Under the pieces are notes generated by a model. It was not told the origin of the DNA, searched no databases, and worked only from the letters and a program-made list of their open reading frames with translations. Source: DASZQY01 sp048498575 (GTDB lineage: Bacteria > Pseudomonadota > Alphaproteobacteria > Rhizobiales > Kaistiaceae). Taken from it: a stretch of DNA of 31,712 nt. The translations under genes were made by a program, and so were the position numbers. This document shows positions 23,365 to 31,465 of the stretch, piece after piece. The first letter of the stretch is position 1; each line of letters opens with the position of its first letter. The stretch lies in the NCBI GenBank assembly GCA_048498575.1, contig JBEHXS010000011.1, positions 1 to 31,712 on the forward strand. Reading direction: 5' to 3'.

Positions 23365-23811
23365 TTACGTCAATACGCGCTGGCCGGCCGAGGCCAGCGC
23401 GGCAAGCACGCGGGCAACGCCGTCGTGCGCGCCGATGGCAACGAAAATGCGCGGCAGGCGGATACCGGCGACGACCGCGAAGGCTTCCTCGCCCGCCGGA
23501 TAGCGCGGGCAATCGGCGAGGGGCTTCAGGTCGACGACGAGATCGATCGCGGTCGCGGGCAGATGATCGCGGCGAACGATGCCGACGCCGCGAATCTCCA
23601 TGAGGCCGGCGAGCGGCGCCGGCGCCGACGCAACGAGGCGGCCGCCTTCGACGGAAAGCGCCGCGCGATCATCGGCGACGAGAATCGCCTCGGCGTCGCG
23701 CGAGGTGATGAGCGCCATGAGCAGGGACGACTTGCCGCTGCCGGAGGCGCCGCGGATGAGCACGCCGCGACCGCCGACACGCGCCACGCTGGCGTGGACC
23801 GTATCGCCCAT
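23365..23811 (-). CDS. hprK: HPr kinase/phosphorylase, truncated alphaproteobacterial form
   Basis: 148 aa from the ATG at 23811; a GTG at 23814 would add one residue. Only the catalytic half of the about 310-aa Firmicutes enzyme is present, as usual in alphaproteobacteria. His7 in TVHASVARV corresponds to the catalytic histidine region. The P-loop is RGASGSGKSS (20-29), ADDR lies at 46-49, and the family signature GLMEIRGVGIV is at 69-79. It phosphorylates HPr on the serine visible in ptsH (Ser56). Without the N-terminal domain its sensing of metabolites may differ. Its start shares a base with the chvG stop (TGATG), so it is co-translated with the ChvG sensor. Confidence 0.93.
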   Translation of the reverse strand: MGDTVHASVARVGGRGVLIRGASGSGKSSLLMALITSRDAEAILVADDRAALSVEGGRLVASAPAPLAGLMEIRGVGIVRRDHLPATAIDLVVDLKPLADCPRYPAGEEAFAVVAGIRLPRIFVAIGAHDGVARVLAALASAGQRVLT

Positions 23812-25595
23812 CACGCGACCGGCAGGCGGACCGTGAAGCGCGCGCCGAGTACGACCGGCGGCTCGCCGGCGGGGCCGGGCTGGGTGCGGTTCTCCGCCCA
23901 GATGCGGCCCTTGTGGGCCTCGACGATCTGCTTTGAAATCGACAGGCCGAGGCCAGAATTCTGACCGAAGGAATCGGCGCCGGCATCGGCGCGGTCGGTA
24001 TAGAAGCGCTCGAAGATGCGCTCGAACTGATCGGGACGGATGCCGGGGCCGTCGTCCTCGATGGCGACCTCGACGCCGCCCTTCTTGCGCTTGGCGATGA
24101 CGCGAACGACGCCGCCGGGCCGGCAGAAGGAGCGGGCGTTGTCGATCAGGTTGTTGAACACCTGGCCGAGCCGACCGTCGTGACCGAGCACGAAAAACGC
24201 CGAGCGATCGGCGGAACTGAACTCAAGCTTGATCTGCGGCCCATCGACATGGGAATCGCGAACGATGCCGACGATGGTCGACAGAAGCTGGCGCAGATCG
24301 ACCGGCGCGGCGTCCTGGCGGGCGAGCTCGGCGTCCAGTCGCGAGGCATCCGAGATGTCGCTGATCAGGCGATCGAGGCGGCGAACGTCGTGCTGGATGA
24401 CGCCCATGAGGCGGCCGCGGGCCTCATCGGTGCGGGCGAGCGGCAGCGTCTCGACCGCGCTGCGCAGCGAGGTCAGCGGGTTCTTGATCTCGTGCGAGAC
24501 GTCGGCGGCGAAACTTTCGATGGCGTCGATGCGCACGAAGAGCGCGCTGGTCATGTCGCGGAGCGCGCGGCTCAAGTGACCGATCTCGTCGCGGCGCTCG
24601 CTGAAATCGGGAATCTGCGGACGCGAGCGCACGCCGACGCGGACGCGATCGGCGGCCTCGGCGAGGCGGCGGAGCGGCGCGGCGATGGTCGAGGCGAGCA
24701 GGATCGACAGCAGGATGGTGACGCCGGCCGCGACGAGGAAGACGCGCACGATCGCCAAGCGCTCGGCATGGACGATGTTGTCGATGTCGCCGCCCTGGGT
24801 GGAAAGCAGCAGCGCGCCATGCACCGAGCGGTAGCGCTGGATGGGCACCGCGACCGAGACGATGAGCTCGCCCTGATCGTTGATGCGCACGATGCGGGTG
24901 GCCTGGCCGGCGAGCGCCGAGACGACCTCGGAATAGCCGCGGCCGTTGGCGCCGCCGAGCTCCTGATAGCGCGGCAGATCGCGCGAGGAGAGCCAGAGAT
25001 TGATGCGCTGCCAGAGCGATTCGATCCACGACGTCTGCTCGCCGGTGTCGGTCGGCGGCGGCAGGTCGAAGGCAAGGATCTGGTTGCCGGAATCGAGGTG
25101 GAGCGAATCGATGATGAGCGTGCCATCGCGATCGTAGATGCGGGCGCGCGTGCCGGTCGGCGAGATCAGGCGGCGGAGCACCGGCGCGACCTTCTCGGGA
25201 TTGATCGAGAATTCGGTGCCCTCATAGGCCTGATCGCTGGGCGACATGCTCTGGCCGGTCTGCAGCGAGAGGAGCTTGTCGGGATCGACGTTGATGGCGT
25301 CATCGTCGGCGGTGGCCGAGGCCGAGATGGCGCCGGCGATGATCTCGCCCTGGATGAGCAGGCTCGAGACACGCGCGTCGATCAGGCCCTCGCGGAACTG
25401 ATTGAGCAGCAGGATGCCGGAGACCAGCACGATGAGCGCCGCAAGATTGAGGACGATGATGCGGCGCGTCAGGCTGGTGAAGACGTGCAGCGTCACGAAG
25501 CGCGACAGCGCCGACAGAAAGCGGCGAACGACGCCGACCTTCGGCTCGGCTTCGTCGGCCGATGCTAACGCTCGCTCTTCGATCCCCGCGGTCAT
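23811..25595 (-). CDS. chvG: Sensor histidine kinase ChvG
   Basis: 594 aa, an inner-membrane sensor paired with ChvI (ExoS/BvrS homologue). It controls envelope, acid and host-related genes in Hyphomicrobiales. Membrane segments at about 46-65 and 282-303 enclose a periplasmic domain of about 215 residues. A HAMP linker (about 304-355) leads to the H box ADVSHEIKNPLTSLRSA with His368. The N box (FNNLIDNARSF), G1 (DDGPGI), F and G2 (NSGLGLSISKQI) boxes are intact. chvI ends 38 bases upstream and hprK overlaps its stop. Gene order chvI-chvG-hprK-EIIA-HPr is the defining feature that makes the identification firm. Confidence 0.95.
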   Translation of the reverse strand: MTAGIEERALASADEAEPKVGVVRRFLSALSRFVTLHVFTSLTRRIIVLNLAALIVLVSGILLLNQFREGLIDARVSSLLIQGEIIAGAISASATADDDAINVDPDKLLSLQTGQSMSPSDQAYEGTEFSINPEKVAPVLRRLISPTGTRARIYDRDGTLIIDSLHLDSGNQILAFDLPPPTDTGEQTSWIESLWQRINLWLSSRDLPRYQELGGANGRGYSEVVSALAGQATRIVRINDQGELIVSVAVPIQRYRSVHGALLLSTQGGDIDNIVHAERLAIVRVFLVAAGVTILLSILLASTIAAPLRRLAEAADRVRVGVRSRPQIPDFSERRDEIGHLSRALRDMTSALFVRIDAIESFAADVSHEIKNPLTSLRSAVETLPLARTDEARGRLMGVIQHDVRRLDRLISDISDASRLDAELARQDAAPVDLRQLLSTIVGIVRDSHVDGPQIKLEFSSADRSAFFVLGHDGRLGQVFNNLIDNARSFCRPGGVVRVIAKRKKGGVEVAIEDDGPGIRPDQFERIFERFYTDRADAGADSFGQNSGLGLSISKQIVEAHKGRIWAENRTQPGPAGEPPVVLGARFTVRLPVA

Positions 25596-25633
25596 CGTCT
25601 CTGGTCGTCTTCGGGCCGGTGCCGCCCTCGCCC

Positions 25634-26341
25634 TTACGCTTCCTTGAAGCGGTAGCCCACTCCGTAGAGCGTCTCGATCATGTCGAAGTCGGTGTCGACC
25701 GCCTTGAACTTCTTGCGCAGGCGCTTGATGTGGCTGTCGATGGTGCGGTCGTCAACATAGACCTGGTCGTCGTAGGCGGCGTCCATCAGCGCGTTGCGGC
25801 TCTTCACCACGCCGGGGCGGTGGGCGAGCGCGAACAGGATGAGGAACTCGGTGACGGTGAGGGTCACCGGCAGACCCTTCCAGGTGCAGGTGTGGCGCTC
25901 CTGATCCATGGACAGGGCGCCGCGATCGAGCGTGCGGGCGGCGAGCGCCTCCTCGCCCTTCTTGTCGGTGGCATCGCGCGGCTGGAAACGGCGGAGCACC
26001 GCCTTGACGCGCTCAACCAGCAGGCGCTGCGAGAACGGCTTCTTGATGAAGTCGTCGGCGCCCATCTTGAGGCCGAACAGCTCGTCGATCTCGTCGTCCT
26101 TCGAGGTGAGGAAGATGACCGGCAGGTCGCTTTTCTGGCGGAGCCGGCGAAGCAGCTCCATGCCGTCCATGCGCGGCATCTTGATATCCAGAATGGCGAG
26201 ATCGGGCCTGGCGGCATCGAGGCCGTCGAGGGCGGAGGCGCCGTCCGTATAGGTCTGGACGCGATATCCTTCGGACTCGAGGGCGATCGAGACCGATGTC
26301 AGGATATTGCGATCGTCATCGACAAGGGCGATCGTCGGCAT
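25634..26341 (-). CDS. chvI: Response regulator ChvI
   Basis: 235 aa, OmpR/PhoB family. Receiver domain 1-120: acidic pocket VDDD (7-10), phospho-acceptor Asp52 in LAILDIKMP, the switch Thr in FLTSKDD, and Lys in IKKPFS. The winged-helix DNA-binding domain runs from about 140 to the end (VTLTVTEFLIL, DDRTIDSHIKRLRKKF, YGVGYRF). The ATG at 26341 gives MPTIALVDDD and has GGAGA at a good distance. An upstream in-frame codon (26419) adds 26 residues with no family match. A direct repeat 41-59 bases before the start might be a self-regulation site. It is the first gene of the operon chvI-chvG-hprK-EIIA-ptsH-amine oxidase. Confidence 0.95.
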   Translation of the reverse strand: MPTIALVDDDRNILTSVSIALESEGYRVQTYTDGASALDGLDAARPDLAILDIKMPRMDGMELLRRLRQKSDLPVIFLTSKDDEIDELFGLKMGADDFIKKPFSQRLLVERVKAVLRRFQPRDATDKKGEEALAARTLDRGALSMDQERHTCTWKGLPVTLTVTEFLILFALAHRPGVVKSRNALMDAAYDDQVYVDDRTIDSHIKRLRKKFKAVDTDFDMIETLYGVGYRFKEA

Positions 26342-26381
26342 CCGGGTGATCTCCAAATTTGGGTTCGGGACGCGCAGAACA

Positions 26382-26400
26382 GGGCCAAAAGGCGGGCCAA
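26382..26400. repeat. Direct repeat upstream of chvI
   Basis: GGGCCAA occurs at 26382-26388 and again at 26394-26400, 12 bases start to start (about one helical turn). It lies in the 177-base divergent region between chvI and the split-barrel gene. It is a candidate binding site for a dimeric regulator such as ChvI itself, but no promoter elements are clear around it. Confidence 0.3.
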
Positions 26401-26518
26401 CCCGCGTTTGCCGTCCCATTGCGCATGAATTGTGGCGGAGGTTACCGGATTTGGACGATCAAGGCCAACGATCTCTTTGGCGGGCTTCAGGAAATTGGCA
26501 CCGCCGTGAAAGCGCCAA

Positions 26519-26983
26519 ATGAGCGGTGAAGTCGCATTCGACCCGATCGCCGTCGCCCGCACGGTGCTGGCCTCGGCCGCGACCGGCGCGCTCGCCACGC
26601 TCGGCAGCGACGGCGCGCCGTTTGCCTCGCTCGTTACCTTGGCAACGGATTTCGACGGCGCGCCGCTGATGCTGCTCTCCGACCTCGCTGAGCACACGCG
26701 CAACCTGAAGCGCGACGGCCGCGCCTCGCTGCTGGTCGTGGCACCAGGCGGCGAAGGCGGCGATCCGCTCGCCGGCGCGCGGATCAGCCTGATCGGCACC
26801 GTGACCGTGCACGACGACGCGGAGGCACGGCGGGCGTTTCTGGCGGCACACCCTGAAGCCGAACGGAGCGCGGCGTTCGCCGACTTCCATCTCTACCGCA
26901 TGACGATCGGGCGCGCCCATCTGGTGGCGGGCTTTGGGCGGATCGTCGATGTCGCGGGTGGCGATTTAAGGCTGGCCGACTGA
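26519..26983 (+). CDS. Pyridoxamine 5'-phosphate oxidase-like flavin split-barrel protein (HugZ-related)
   Basis: 154 aa, a single split-barrel domain (about 10-140). The pattern GALATLGSDGAPFASLVTLA is followed by PLMLLSDLAEHTRNLKRDGRASLLV, as in the HugZ/heme-utilisation branch. The C-terminal DUF2470-like domain that full HugZ proteins carry is absent. Members bind FMN or heme, but the ligand cannot be read from sequence; neither iron-uptake genes nor a heme transporter is nearby. It is divergent from chvI with 177 bases between. The ribosome site is weak (GAAAG about 4 bases before the ATG). In many relatives pckA is next to chvI; here it is not. Confidence 0.8.
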   Translation: MSGEVAFDPIAVARTVLASAATGALATLGSDGAPFASLVTLATDFDGAPLMLLSDLAEHTRNLKRDGRASLLVVAPGGEGGDPLAGARISLIGTVTVHDDAEARRAFLAAHPEAERSAAFADFHLYRMTIGRAHLVAGFGRIVDVAGGDLRLAD

Positions 26984-27086
26984 GCCGGCCGTCGCGACGG
27001 AGACGGACGCCGCGCGCGGTAGCGAGTTGTTCACCATCCGCAAAAGTGCGGACGCCTTATTTAACCCGCGTTACGACCGCCTGACT

Positions 27087-27104
27087 TACGTCAAGCGCGA
27101 CGTA
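27087..27104. repeat. Inverted repeat upstream of the diguanylate cyclase gene
   Basis: TACGTC / GACGTA arms of 6 bases with a 6-base centre, ending 26 bases before the ATG. A second small inverted repeat CCGCA / TGCGG lies at 27038-27051 and an A/T-rich patch at 27057-27064. The region is a plausible operator and promoter zone, but no consensus promoter is clear. Confidence 0.35.
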
Positions 27105-27130
27105 CGCGGGTCCCCGACAGCGATCGTGGC

Positions 27131-29023
27131 ATGACGACCTGGCACGGCCTACTGGCCAACCTCGCCATATTGGCGATCTTCATAACCGTCTGGACGCAGG
27201 CAAGCGGAGCGACGACCCGGTTGCCGCGCTGGCTCGCCACGGCCGTGCGCGCGGCGATACTCGCGGGCGGGACGCTGGCGATCATGTCGCTGCAATTCCC
27301 CGCGCGTCCGGGCGTCTACGTCGACCTGCGCACGACGATAATCGTTCTCGCCGGATTTTTCGGAGGGCCGATCGTCGGCCTCGCGGCGTGGCTTGCCGGC
27401 ACGGCGTACCGCGTGTGGCTGGGCGGCATCGGCGTGCCGGCCGCGATCGTCAGCCTGTCGGTGGCGCTCGCCGTCGGACTGCTGGCGCGCGCCTTGCTGC
27501 CGGCGCGGCCGACGCCGAACCGTGCCGTGCTGATCCTGGCTGTGGCCGGCGCGATCGCCAGCATGACCGGCTTCGCGCTGTTTCCCGCCGCCATTCGAAC
27601 GGACATCATCGTCGACGTCGCAATACCGCTGGCGACCCTGACGTTCATCGCCATCGCCGTCGCGGGAACCGCCATCGCCCACGACGAGCGGCGGCTGGAC
27701 GCCGAGCATGAAAACCGGCTGTACCGCATGATCATCGACGCACTGCCGGACCCGCTCAACGCCAAGGACCTCGACGGCCGCTTCCTTCTGGCCAATCCGG
27801 CGACGGCGGCGCTGCTGCACGCGGACGATGCCGCGGCGCTGATCGGACGCACCGACTTCGATTTCTTTCCGCCCGAAGCGGCGGCCGCATTCCAGCGCGA
27901 CGAGGCGAACACGCTCGCCGGCAGCACCGAAGTGGTGCGCCAGCGCGTTGCCTTCGCCGACGGCAGGGTGGCCTGGCTGGCCTCGACCAAGGCGCCGCTG
28001 CGGGACGCCATGGGCAACGTCGTCGGCGTCATCACTCACAACCGCGACATCAGCGTGCGCCAGCAGCTGGAGGACGAGAAGGAGCAGTTGCGCAAGCGCC
28101 TCAGCGACGCGCTCGCCCACATGGCCGACGGGCTGGCGATGTTCGACCGCGACGCGCGCATCATCATGTGCAACCCGCAATATGCGGCGATGTTTCCGAA
28201 GACGGCGCACCTGCGCGTTGCCGGGGCCGACCTCCGCGACATCCTGAGGGTCGGAATCGCGATGGGCGAAGAGCAGGTCCCGCCGGGATACGACCCGGAG
28301 GTGTGGATCGAGGATGTGTGCCGCCGTCTGCACGAGACGGGCGACACGGAATTCCAGCTCGACGACGGCCGCTGGGTCGAGGCGCGTGTGCGGCCCTCGG
28401 CGGACGGCACGAGCCTGACGGTAGTTTCCGAAGTGACCGCCGCCAAGCGTACCGAGGCGGCGCTGCAGGCGACCAACGAACAGCTCGACCGTCTGGCGCG
28501 CACCGACAGCGTCACCGGCCTGACCAACCGCCGGGCCTTCGACGAATCGCTCGGCCGCGAGTTCCTGCGCTGCCTGCGCATGAACGAGCCGATCAGTGTG
28601 CTCCTGTGCGATGTCGATCACTTCAAGCGCTACAACGACAACTACGGCCACCAGCAGGGCGACCAATGCCTGAAGGATGTGGCGGCACGGCTGAAATCCA
28701 TCATACGCCGACCAGCCGACATCACCGCGCGCTACGGTGGCGAGGAATTCGTGGCGCTGTTGCCGGGCACGGACGCCGCCGGCGCGCGGGTCCTGGCCGA
28801 GGCGTTCCGGCAGGCGGTGCGCGACCTCAACATCCCGCACCGCGGCTCCGACCAGCGGCGGGTGACGATATCGATCGGCATCGCGACGTCGCCGGGGCCG
28901 GCGATCGATTCGGCCGCGATGCTGGTGCGGCGCGCCGACGAGGCGCTCTACCGCAGCAAGGCGGCGGGCCGCGACCGGGTGACGGCGATCAGCGACGACG
29001 AACTGAAACTGATCGCGGGCTGA
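27131..29023 (+). CDS. Membrane PAS-PAS-GGDEF diguanylate cyclase
   Basis: 630 aa, making cyclic di-GMP from two GTP. Residues 1-185 hold five to six hydrophobic segments, with the loop FPARPGVYVDLRTTIIVLAGFFGGP typical of the 5TMR-LYT sensor domain. Two PAS regions follow (about 195-310 and 325-440). The GGDEF domain (about 455-620) has DSVTGLTNRRAF, metal-binding DVDHFKRYND and active GGEEF at 536-540. The inhibitory I-site RPAD (527-530) sits exactly five residues before it, so product feedback is expected. There is no EAL domain. It is alone on this strand, between the split-barrel gene (147-base gap) and the convergent pnp terminator. The signal is unknown. The start ATG lacks a strong ribosome site. 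Confidence 0.93.
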   Translation: MTTWHGLLANLAILAIFITVWTQASGATTRLPRWLATAVRAAILAGGTLAIMSLQFPARPGVYVDLRTTIIVLAGFFGGPIVGLAAWLAGTAYRVWLGGIGVPAAIVSLSVALAVGLLARALLPARPTPNRAVLILAVAGAIASMTGFALFPAAIRTDIIVDVAIPLATLTFIAIAVAGTAIAHDERRLDAEHENRLYRMIIDALPDPLNAKDLDGRFLLANPATAALLHADDAAALIGRTDFDFFPPEAAAAFQRDEANTLAGSTEVVRQRVAFADGRVAWLASTKAPLRDAMGNVVGVITHNRDISVRQQLEDEKEQLRKRLSDALAHMADGLAMFDRDARIIMCNPQYAAMFPKTAHLRVAGADLRDILRVGIAMGEEQVPPGYDPEVWIEDVCRRLHETGDTEFQLDDGRWVEARVRPSADGTSLTVVSEVTAAKRTEAALQATNEQLDRLARTDSVTGLTNRRAFDESLGREFLRCLRMNEPISVLLCDVDHFKRYNDNYGHQQGDQCLKDVAARLKSIIRRPADITARYGGEEFVALLPGTDAAGARVLAEAFRQAVRDLNIPHRGSDQRRVTISIGIATSPGPAIDSAAMLVRRADEALYRSKAAGRDRVTAISDDELKLIAG

Positions 29024-29026
29024 GCC

Positions 29027-29062
29027 AGAAAAGCAGAAGGCCCGGACGATGACGCCCGGGCC
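29027..29062 (-). terminator. Rho-independent terminator after pnp
   Basis: On the minus strand the stem GGCCCGGGCG / CGTCCGGGCC (arms 29039-29048 and 29053-29062, one mismatch, 4-base loop) is followed by TTCTGCTTTTCT. It lies in the 68-base convergent gap and ends pnp transcripts just before the cyclase gene. On the plus strand no T-run follows. Confidence 0.8.
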
Positions 29063-29091
29063 CTCGATATCGGCGATTGCGGAGACCGCGA

Positions 29092-31236
29092 CTAGCCGGC
29101 GGCTTCGGCGTGCTCCGGCTTGTCCTGCTTGATCTCCTGGCCGGTTGCCTGATCGACGACCTTCATCGACAGGCGGACCTTGCCGCGCTCGTCGAAGCCA
29201 AGCAGCTTGACCCACACCTTGTCGCCTTCCTTGACGACGTCGGTGGTCTTGGCAACGCGGCCGGGGCCGAGCTGCGAGATGTGGACGAGGCCATCCTTGG
29301 CGCCGAAGAAATTGACGAAGGCGCCGAAGTCGACGGCCTTCACCACGGTGCCCTGATAGATCTGGCCGACTTCCGGGTCCGACGCGATGGACTTGATCCA
29401 GTTCAGCGCGGCGGTGATCGCCTTGCCGTCGGCCGACGACACCTTGACCGTGCCGTCGTCCTCGATGTCGACCTTGGCGCCCGTCTTCTCGACGATCTCG
29501 CGGATGACCTTGCCGCCAGTGCCGATGACTTCACGGATCTTGTCGGTCGGGATCTTGATGACCTCGATGCGCGGGGCGAACTCGCCGAGCTGCGAGCGGG
29601 CCTGCGGCAGGGCCTTGGCCATCTCGCCGAGGATGTGCATGCGGCCGGCCTGAGCCTGGTCGAGCGCGATGCGCATAATTTCCTCGGTGATGCCCTGGAT
29701 CTTGATGTCCATCTGCAGCGAGGTGACGCCGGCGTCGGTGCCGGCGACCTTGAAGTCCATGTCGCCGAGGTGGTCCTCATCGCCCAGGATGTCGGAGAGC
29801 ACGGCGAACTGGCCGTCGTCCTCCTTGATCAGGCCCATGGCGATACCGGCAACCGGCCGCTTCAGCGGCACGCCGGCATCCATGAGGGCGAGCGAGGTGC
29901 CGCACACCGTCGCCATCGACGAGGAGCCGTTCGACTCGGTGATCTCCGAGACGACGCGGATCGTGTACGGGAACTCGGCATGCGGCGGCAGCATCGGATG
30001 GATGGCGCGCCAGGCAAGCTTGCCGTGGCCGATCTCGCGGCGGCCGGGCGAACCCATGCGGCCGGTCTCGCCCACCGAATAGGGCGGGAAGTTGTAGTGC
30101 AGCAGGAAGGTTTCCTTGTAGGTGCCCTGCAACGCGTCGATGTACTGCTCGTCGTCGCCGGTGCCGAGCGTGGCCACCGCCAGCGCCTGCGTCTCGCCGC
30201 GGGTGAAGAGCGCCGAGCCGTGGGTACGCGGCAGCACACCGACCTGCGCCAGGATCGGACGCACGGTCTTGGTATCGCGGCCGTCGATGCGCGTGCCCTT
30301 GGCGATGATGTCGCCACGCACGATCGCCTTCTCGAGCTTCTTGAACATTTCGCCGAGGAGCTGCGGCGTCGGCGCATTGACGGCGCCTTCCGGAGCGAGC
30401 TCGGCATTGATGCGCTTCTTCACGGCGTCGATGGCGTCGTGACGCTCGGCCTTGCCGGTGAGGGCGTAAGCGGCGCGGAGGCCGGCCTCGCCGACCGACT
30501 TGACGCGGGCGTAGAGGGCGGAGTGATCCGGCGTGTTAACCGGACGCGGCTCCTTGGCGGCGCGCTCGGCGAGGCGAATGATCGCGTCGATGATCGGCTG
30601 GAAGGACCGGTGGCCGAACATGACGGCGCCGAGCATGACCTGCTCGCTGAGCTCGGAGGCTTCCGACTCGACCATCAGCACGGCATCGCCGGTGCCGGCG
30701 ACGACGAGATCGAGCTTGGAATCGGGCATCGCATCGAGCGTCGGGTTGAGCACGTACTCGCCGTTGATGTAGCCGACGCGGGCGGCGCCGATCGGGCCCA
30801 TGAAGGGCACGCCCGACAGCGTGAGCGCCGCCGAGGAGGCGACCAGCGCGACGATGTCCGGATCGTTCTCGAGGTCGTGCGAGAGCACGGTGGCGATGAC
30901 CTGCGTCTCGTTCTTGTAGCCTTCGGCAAAGAGCGGACGGATCGGGCGGTCGATGAGGCGCGAGCTCAGGATTTCCTTCTCGGTCGGCCGGCCCTCACGC
31001 TTGAAATAGCCGCCCGGAATCTTGCCGGCGGCGAAGGTCTTTTCCTGGTAGTTCACGGTGAGCGGGAAGAAATCGATGCCCGCCTTCGGCTCCTTGGCCG
31101 CGACCACGGTGGCGAGCACGGTGGTCTCGCCGTAGGTGGCGAGGACGGCGCCGTCGGCCTGACGGGCGACGCGGCCGGTTTCCAGAACGAGCGGACGTCC
31201 GCCCCAATCAATCTCGACACGTTGGATGTCGAACAT
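29092..31236 (-). CDS. pnp: Polyribonucleotide nucleotidyltransferase (PNPase)
   Basis: 714 aa, a trimeric 3'-5' phosphorolytic exoribonuclease and degradosome component. Two RNase PH domains are joined by a helical linker. The first begins with ETGRVARQADGAVLATYGET and the second carries DFKVAGTDAGVTSLQMDIK with the catalytic acidic residues. The KH domain has GTGG at 572-575 and the S1 domain runs from about 624 to 692 (GTVVKAVDFGAFVNF, DGLVHISQL). The ATG at 31236 follows a good AAAGGA ribosome site; an out-of-frame ATG lies 5 bases earlier. It is downstream of rpsO, the usual pairing, with a 218-base structured gap. A hairpin just before the ribosome site suggests control of the leader, as in the self-regulated enteric gene. 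Confidence 0.97.
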   Translation of the reverse strand: MFDIQRVEIDWGGRPLVLETGRVARQADGAVLATYGETTVLATVVAAKEPKAGIDFFPLTVNYQEKTFAAGKIPGGYFKREGRPTEKEILSSRLIDRPIRPLFAEGYKNETQVIATVLSHDLENDPDIVALVASSAALTLSGVPFMGPIGAARVGYINGEYVLNPTLDAMPDSKLDLVVAGTGDAVLMVESEASELSEQVMLGAVMFGHRSFQPIIDAIIRLAERAAKEPRPVNTPDHSALYARVKSVGEAGLRAAYALTGKAERHDAIDAVKKRINAELAPEGAVNAPTPQLLGEMFKKLEKAIVRGDIIAKGTRIDGRDTKTVRPILAQVGVLPRTHGSALFTRGETQALAVATLGTGDDEQYIDALQGTYKETFLLHYNFPPYSVGETGRMGSPGRREIGHGKLAWRAIHPMLPPHAEFPYTIRVVSEITESNGSSSMATVCGTSLALMDAGVPLKRPVAGIAMGLIKEDDGQFAVLSDILGDEDHLGDMDFKVAGTDAGVTSLQMDIKIQGITEEIMRIALDQAQAGRMHILGEMAKALPQARSQLGEFAPRIEVIKIPTDKIREVIGTGGKVIREIVEKTGAKVDIEDDGTVKVSSADGKAITAALNWIKSIASDPEVGQIYQGTVVKAVDFGAFVNFFGAKDGLVHISQLGPGRVAKTTDVVKEGDKVWVKLLGFDERGKVRLSMKVVDQATGQEIKQDKPEHAEAAG

Positions 31237-31250
31237 GGCATGTCCTTTCA

Positions 31251-31266
31251 GGCGTCATCAGACGCC
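31251..31266 (-). repeat. Hairpin in the pnp leader
   Basis: GGCGTC / GACGCC, 6 base pairs with an ATCA centre. It ends one to two bases before the pnp ribosome site. It may govern access to the site or be an RNase III-like processing target, as known for E. coli pnp. Confidence 0.45.
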
Positions 31267-31314
31267 GGGTGGCAGGACAGCAACGGTGCGAAGCCATGGG
31301 CAAGACGGCGGGAG

Positions 31315-31339
31315 GCTTTCTCGAAACCGGGAAGAAAGC
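31315..31339 (-). repeat. Stem-loop in the rpsO-pnp gap
   Basis: GCTTTCT / AGAAAGC, 7 base pairs with an 11-base loop. A longer-range pairing of GGACAGCA (about 31276) with TGCTGTCC (about 31371) could enclose it. No terminator T-run is seen, so rpsO-pnp read-through is expected. A 62-codon open frame over this gap looks non-coding. Confidence 0.4.
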
Positions 31340-31450
31340 ATCCGGCGATCCTGCCATGGCCCCTTTGCGTGCTGTCCGATGTAGCGACGGCCCCATTGCC
31401 GCCGCACGGGCAATTACCGGTACCGACTAGAAGGCGATACGCGGCATACC

Positions 31451-31465
31451 TGCGTCAGCGACGCA
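31451..31465 (-). repeat. Hairpin overlapping the rpsO stop codon
   Basis: TGCGTC / GACGCA, 6 base pairs with a 3-base loop. The rpsO TGA lies in the stem and loop. There is no T-run. Confidence 0.4.

Noticed and set aside
23361..23373. The 13-mer TGACTTACGTCAA shared with 27082-27094 as a common regulatory site
   Set aside because: Exact 13-base matches are expected by chance in a window of this size, and the first copy covers the hprK stop codon rather than a promoter.
27061..27074. A CtrA box (TTAA-N7-TTAA) upstream of the diguanylate cyclase
   Set aside because: TTAA and TTAC are present but separated by six bases, not seven, and the second half is imperfect.
31208..31396. A 62-codon minus-strand frame between rpsO and pnp
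   Set aside because: It overlaps the pnp start out of frame, lacks a ribosome site and covers stem-loops; more likely untranslated leader.
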